Shown here piece by piece: positions 60,241 through 64,000 of a stretch of DNA of 64,000 bases. The notes below the pieces were generated by a model that saw only the letters and a program-made list of their open reading frames with translations, was not told the origin of the DNA and made no database searches. The DNA comes from GCA-2731375 sp964631725 (lineage in GTDB: Bacteria > Pseudomonadota > Alphaproteobacteria > GCA-2731375). A program made the translations under genes and the position numbers. Position 1 is the stretch's first letter. Each line of letters begins with the position of its first letter. The DNA is taken from assembly GCA_964631725.1 (NCBI GenBank), contig CAZVYX010000020.1, positions 28,040 to 92,039 of the forward strand. Reading direction: 5' to 3'.

Positions 60241-60246
60241 TGACAA
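60230..60246. promoter_or_regulatory. Inverted repeat at the plsC stop/nrdJ leader
   Basis: TTGTCA (60230-60235) and TGACAA (60241-60246) are perfect 6-base arms with a 5-base spacer. A related TTGACA follows at 60253-60258. Together they could be a regulator binding array for nrdJ. It does not resemble the NrdR box. Confidence 0.4.
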
Positions 60247-60293
60247 CTGTATTTGACAGAGATCGTGTATAGTACATAACATGAACATTTGCC

Positions 60294-60299
60294 TATAAT
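60294..60299 (+). promoter_or_regulatory. Candidate -10 element of nrdJ
   Basis: TATAAT lies 24 bases before the nrdJ ATG, with only a weak AGTACA 17 bases further upstream as -35. The surrounding 60 bases are AT-rich compared with neighbouring coding DNA. Motif-based only. Confidence 0.45.
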
Positions 60300-60323
60300 T
60301 CAAACTTGCAACTAGAGGATCCG

Positions 60324-62675
60324 ATGCCCACCGTCGCGCCGATATCGCAACAGATTTGGGATATGAAATACCGCCTGAAGGGCGGTGATGGCCATGCCGT
60401 GGACGACACGATCGAGGATAGCTGGACCCGGGTCGCCGGCGCCCTGGCGGCGGCGGAGAAACAGCCCGAAGACTGGACGGCGCCGTTTTTCGAGGCCTTG
60501 GAGGATTTTCAATTTCTGCCCGCCGGGCGCATCCTGGCTGGTGCGGGGGCCGCGCGCAACGTCACATTGTTCAATTGTTTCGTTATGGGAACGATACCGG
60601 ATGATATGTCGGGTATCTTCGAACACTTGCGCGAAGCTGCCCTGACCATGCAGCAGGGCGGCGGCATCGGCTACGATTTTTCCACCCTGCGGCCCTCCGG
60701 CGCGCCGGTTCAGGGCGTCGGCGCCGATGCCTCCGGGCCACTGACGTTCATGGATGTCTGGGATGCCATGTGCCGCACCATTATGTCGGCCGGGCACCGC
60801 CGTGGCGCCATGATGGCGACCCTGCGCTGCGATCATCCCGATATCGAGGCGTTCATCGAGGCCAAGCAGGACCCGGGCCGCCTGCGCATGTTCAATCTCT
60901 CGGTCCTGGTGAGTGATGCTTTCATGGCCGCGGTGAAGGAAAACGGCCCCTGGGAGCTGACCTTCGGCGGGCGCACCTACAAGACCATCGAAGCGCGGGA
61001 ATTGTGGGACTGCATCATGCGGGCCACCTATGCCTATGCCGAACCCGGCGTGATCTTCATCGACCGCATCAATCAGCGCAATAACCTGTCTTATTGCGAA
61101 GATATTTATTCAACAAATCCGTGTGGCGAACAGCCATTGCCGCCCTATGGCGCCTGCCTGTTGGGCTCAATCAATCTGTCGCGTCTGGTGCGCGACCCCT
61201 TCGGCCCGGACGCCGCGCTTGATATGGCGGCGCTGCGCCGCCTGGTGCCGGTGGCTGTCCGCATGTTGGACAATGCCATCGATATTTCCAAGTTCCCCTT
61301 GCCGGAACAGGCGAACGAGGCGCGGGCCAAGCGGCGCATCGGCCTTGGCGTTACCGGCTTGGCGGATGCCCTGATTTTTTGCAAGGCCCGCTATGGCTCG
61401 GCCCAAGCCGTGGCCCTGACGGAGGCCTGGATGGCGGAGGTGCGCCGGGCGGCCTATCTGGCCAGTGCCGACCTGGCCCGGGATAAAGGCGCCTTTCCCC
61501 TGTTCGAGGCGGAGGCTTATCTGGCCGGCGAAAGTATCCGGGAACTAGATGATGACGTGCGCGCGGCCATTGCCGAACATGGTATCCGCAACGCGCTGCT
61601 AACTTCCATCGCGCCAACGGGAACCATTTCCATATTCGCCGATAATGTCTCTTCCGGGCTGGAGCCGGTTTTCGCCTTTACCTACCGCCGCCACGTCACC
61701 ATGCCCGACGGCGGCCGGCGGGAGGAGACCGTGTCCGACTACGCTTACCGGCAATACAAGGCGCTGTTCGGCGAAGCGGCGCAGTTGCCGGACTATTTCG
61801 TAACCGCGGCCTCCCTCGCACCTTCGGATCACGTGACGATGCAGGCGGCGGTGCAGAAATACATCGATGCCTCGATCTCCAAGACCATAAATTTGCCCGA
61901 GGATATCTCGTTCGAGGCGTTCAAGGATGTCTATATCCAGGCCTATGACCGGGGCTGCAAGGGCTGCACCACCTACCGGCCCAACGAGGTCACTGGCGCC
62001 GTGCTGGAATCGAATGAGGCTGCGGCGGCGGCATTGCCCACGGAGCCCGAACTGCCCCTGGTCCAGCCCGAGGCCAAGCCCCGGGACGAATTGGATGCCG
62101 GCGCCGTGGTCTATATGACCCAGCCCCTGGACCGTCCCGGCGCGCTGCCGGGCCAGACCTACAAGATCAAGTGGCCGGAAAGCGACCACAGCATCTACAT
62201 CACCATCAACGACGTGATCCAGGACGGCCGGCGCCGGCCGTTCGAGGTTTTCATCAACTCCAAGAATGTCGATCATTTTGCCTGGACCGTGGCCCTGACC
62301 CGGATGATTTCGGCTGTCTTCCGCCGGGGCGGCGATGTTTCCTTCGTGGTCGACGAATTGAAGGCGGTGTTTGATCCGCGCGGCGGCTATTGGGTCGATG
62401 GCCATTATATCCCGTCGCTTCTGGCCGCCATCGGCGAGGTGATCGAGCGGCATATGATCGCCATCGGCTTCATCGCCAACCCCAACGCCGACCCGGAAGC
62501 CGGCGATACCCTGATCGCGCTGCCGGCGGGCGGGCCGGGGCAGGGTGGCGACGGCGCCGATGGCGGCGATGACAGCCCCCGTCTGCGCGGCTGCCCGAAA
62601 TGCGGCACGCCGGGCCTGATCCGCCAGGAGGGCTGCGAAACCTGCGTTTCCTGCGGTTATTCCAAGTGTAGTTAG
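60324..62675 (+). CDS. nrdJ: Adenosylcobalamin-dependent (class II) ribonucleotide reductase
   Basis: A 783-residue enzyme. STNPCGEQPLPPYGACLLGSINLSRLV contains the active-site Cys region; MQQGGGIGYDFSTLRPSG, SVLVSDAFM, APTGTISIFADNVSSGLEPVFAF and the glycyl-like C-terminal redox tail CPKCGTPGLIRQEGCETCVSCGYSKCS with several cysteine pairs are typical of NrdJ. It makes deoxyribonucleotides without oxygen dependence, using AdoCbl. ATG at 60324 follows AGAGGATCC; an in-frame ATA/CTG-type start at 60306 lacks a ribosome site. No cobalamin riboswitch is apparent in the short leader. Confidence 0.95.
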   Translation: MPTVAPISQQIWDMKYRLKGGDGHAVDDTIEDSWTRVAGALAAAEKQPEDWTAPFFEALEDFQFLPAGRILAGAGAARNVTLFNCFVMGTIPDDMSGIFEHLREAALTMQQGGGIGYDFSTLRPSGAPVQGVGADASGPLTFMDVWDAMCRTIMSAGHRRGAMMATLRCDHPDIEAFIEAKQDPGRLRMFNLSVLVSDAFMAAVKENGPWELTFGGRTYKTIEARELWDCIMRATYAYAEPGVIFIDRINQRNNLSYCEDIYSTNPCGEQPLPPYGACLLGSINLSRLVRDPFGPDAALDMAALRRLVPVAVRMLDNAIDISKFPLPEQANEARAKRRIGLGVTGLADALIFCKARYGSAQAVALTEAWMAEVRRAAYLASADLARDKGAFPLFEAEAYLAGESIRELDDDVRAAIAEHGIRNALLTSIAPTGTISIFADNVSSGLEPVFAFTYRRHVTMPDGGRREETVSDYAYRQYKALFGEAAQLPDYFVTAASLAPSDHVTMQAAVQKYIDASISKTINLPEDISFEAFKDVYIQAYDRGCKGCTTYRPNEVTGAVLESNEAAAAALPTEPELPLVQPEAKPRDELDAGAVVYMTQPLDRPGALPGQTYKIKWPESDHSIYITINDVIQDGRRRPFEVFINSKNVDHFAWTVALTRMISAVFRRGGDVSFVVDELKAVFDPRGGYWVDGHYIPSLLAAIGEVIERHMIAIGFIANPNADPEAGDTLIALPAGGPGQGGDGADGGDDSPRLRGCPKCGTPGLIRQEGCETCVSCGYSKCS

Positions 62676-62794
62676 GCGGCACTTCGCCAATTGATGGCCG
62701 TGCCCCCTGATGATATCGAAGGCATGATGCGATATATCGTCGGTGACCGCATCGGGCGGGCGCGGACCGAAATGAATTCCAGGGAGCAGCGGAC

Positions 62795-63526
62795 ATGAGC
62801 GCGCGTTTTGATTTTTCCTCTAAAACAGTTTTGGTTACGGGCGGCTCCAGCGGCATCGGCCTGGCCATCGCCCAGGGCTTTCGCGACGCCGGCGCCCAGG
62901 TCACCATTACCGGCACCAGGGACGGCATTGCCGACTACCCCGACGATCTGTCCAGCTTCACCTATCAGCAGGTCAACGTGCTCGACGTGGCGGCGGTGGA
63001 AGCCCTGGCGGAGGGTGTCGAACAACTGGATGTGCTGGTCAACAACGCCGGCACGACGTTTCGCGGCAAGGCCGCCCTGGAGCCGGAGAATTTCGAGGCG
63101 ACGATCGATATCAACCTGAATTCGGTCTACCGCCTCTCCCACCGTTTGCAGCCGTTGCTGAAGGCGTCCGGCGGCTCGATCATCAACATCGCCTCCATGA
63201 CCTCGTATTTTGGTTCACCCCGGGGGCCGGGCTACGGCGCCTCGAAATCGGCGATCCTGCAAATGACCATGAGCCTGGGGGCGCTGTGGGCCCGGGACGG
63301 CGTGCGCGTCAACGCCATTGCACCTGGCTGGATCTCCACCAAGCTGACCGCACCGATCCAGGACATGCCGGAAATCGCCGATCCCATCCTGCAGCGCACC
63401 CCCATGGGCCGCTGGGGCCGGCCCGACGAGATGATCGGCACGGCACTGTTCCTGGCCTCCCCCGACGCCGCCGGCTTCATCACCGGCGTCACCATCCCCG
63501 TCGATGGCGGCTATTGCACGTTGTAA
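62795..63526 (+). CDS. Short-chain dehydrogenase/reductase
   Basis: A 243-residue classical SDR: VLVTGGSSGIGLAIA, NNAGTTFRG, SIINIASMTSYFGSPRGPGYGASKSAIL (Ser, YxxxK intact), PGWISTKLTAPI and GFITGVTIPVDGGY. Active NAD(P)-dependent oxidoreductase expected; the substrate is not obvious. It starts 119 bases after nrdJ with AGGGAGCAG as ribosome site, and its ATG overlaps a 34-codon open frame (62694-62798) of doubtful reality. Probably the last gene before the composition change. Confidence 0.92.
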   Translation: MSARFDFSSKTVLVTGGSSGIGLAIAQGFRDAGAQVTITGTRDGIADYPDDLSSFTYQQVNVLDVAAVEALAEGVEQLDVLVNNAGTTFRGKAALEPENFEATIDINLNSVYRLSHRLQPLLKASGGSIINIASMTSYFGSPRGPGYGASKSAILQMTMSLGALWARDGVRVNAIAPGWISTKLTAPIQDMPEIADPILQRTPMGRWGRPDEMIGTALFLASPDAAGFITGVTIPVDGGYCTL

Positions 63527-63733
63527 GAGGATGGGCGCGCTATTACAGTAGTTGGGTGACTATCGTAACAGTCTGCTCGTCAGGCCGCTTTCGCATTCGG
63601 AAACCATAGGGCCCCACTTGTACGCCTACTTACTCGGTAAACTGTCTTCTCTGCCTGCAGATTTAGGTTGAATGTGTCTTCCTTATATATACTGTAATAA
63701 GCTGATACATGGATGGGCTGAGGTAAAGAGAAT
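63527..63733. other. Intergenic region at the composition boundary
   Basis: 207 bases without a recognisable gene. GC content falls from the SDR gene onward; the section from about 63660 is clearly AT-rich (TTATATATACTGTAATAAG). It probably holds the promoter of the last gene, though I cannot place it. I see no att-site-like repeat or tRNA. Confidence 0.5.
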
Positions 63734-64000
63734 ATGACCGATGATAATCAACATGAAAGCGTTGCATTTGCTGAAAAACTTATCGAATCCGGCACTGCTG
63801 CTGGGAAATTGGCTGGTGAACTTGAGACCAAGTTTATAGGTTATCTTTTGGCCGGAAATGGCGCTGCATTGGTTTCAATTTATGGACCATTAGCTTCCAG
63901 TTCCAATGTAGAATTGGTGAATGCGTTCCCGATCATCGCGTTGATATTTGGAGCAGGCCTTTTATTGGGGTCATTGGCTTTATTTTGTACATTGATCATA
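63734..64000 (+). CDS. Unidentified membrane protein, 3' end cut by window edge
   Basis: 89 codons to the edge. A polar N-terminus (MTDDNQHESVAFAEKLIESG) and an amphipathic stretch AAGKLAGELETKFIGYLL precede two hydrophobic segments: LAGNGAALVSIYG region and AFPIIALIFGAGLLLGSLALFCTLII. GAGGTAAAGAG upstream is a good ribosome site. Base composition and codon use are far more AT-rich than every other gene here, suggesting horizontal acquisition. No family recognised; small two-helix proteins of this sort occur in many accessory regions. Confidence 0.7.
   Translation, partial: MTDDNQHESVAFAEKLIESGTAAGKLAGELETKFIGYLLAGNGAALVSIYGPLASSSNVELVNAFPIIALIFGAGLLLGSLALFCTLII

Noticed and set aside
62694..62798. 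34-codon frame overlapping the SDR start as ATGA
   Set aside because: The overlap is suggestive of coupling but there is no ribosome site or recognisable feature; left unannotated.
1..64000. Search for tRNA, rRNA, CRISPR arrays, insertion sequences and prophage genes
   Set aside because: None seen by eye; no regular short repeats with spacers, no transposase or integrase motifs. A covariance-model scan would be needed to exclude a tRNA with certainty.

Overview
This is a chromosomal segment of an alphaproteobacterium, most likely Rhodospirillales or a neighbouring order. The evidence is gene order: the aa3 cytochrome oxidase cluster (ctaC-ctaD-ctaB-small ORF-ctaG-ctaE-DUF983-surf1, then thrC and an M16 peptidase) facing tldD, and ftsE-ftsX-YdcF-plsC facing a zinc-ribbon gene, hpt and a CpdR-like regulator. 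Other support is an AdoCbl-dependent ribonucleotide reductase and uniformly GC-rich coding sequence. I saw no rRNA, tRNA, CRISPR array, transposase, integrase or phage gene. The window is mostly dense, ordinary chromosome. The most unusual structure is a family of intergenic palindromic repeats whose ends coincide with stop codons.

Layout. 1-5612 (minus strand): partial nitroreductase, amidohydrolase, secreted DUF1223 protein, aconitase acnA with a clear terminator. 5887-6660: an SDR lacking its catalytic Ser and Lys. 7017-15795: a branched-chain-amino-acid-type (Liv/HAAT) ABC transporter operon with two acyl-CoA-ligase genes, probably for uptake and CoA activation of a carboxylic or aromatic acid. 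15938-22459: a class III cyclase, an MFS carrier, then a thiolase-like/DUF35/SDR/PBP2 operon. 22575-25704: histidine kinase, PNPOx-like and luciferase-like (LLM) genes. 25760-30284: tandem SMP-30 lactonase-like genes facing two PuuE-like polysaccharide deacetylase genes and a lone tungstate-type permease. 30415-32142: a PAS-GGDEF-EAL protein with a degenerate GGDEF motif.

32149-43593 (minus strand): DUF167, GNAT, M16 peptidase, threonine synthase, M32 carboxypeptidase and the cytochrome c oxidase cluster, including a 44-residue membrane protein gene at 39915-40049. An FNR/FixK-like site lies upstream of ctaC. 43961-46535: tldD and a DnaB-C-terminal-like ATPase boxed between two palindromic repeats. 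46644-49833: SGNH hydrolase, dienelactone hydrolase and dCTP deaminase genes.

50070-55045: a catabolic-looking cluster with a mandelate racemase-family enzyme, two TcuA-like flavoproteins (one with an apparent -1 frameshift) and an Asp/Glu racemase-fold protein without the usual cysteines. 55172-63526: CpdR-like regulator, hpt, zinc-ribbon/DUF3426 protein, ftsE, ftsX, YdcF, plsC, nrdJ and an SDR. From about 63600 the sequence becomes visibly AT-rich and the window ends inside an unidentified two-helix membrane protein gene, perhaps the edge of an acquired region.

Repeats at 15793-15910, 24601-24685 and 45430-45534 share ends (CTAGAGCA...TGCTCTAG) and interior. A looser relative sits at 46532-46627. 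In all four cases a terminal TAG of the element is the stop codon of the neighbouring gene.
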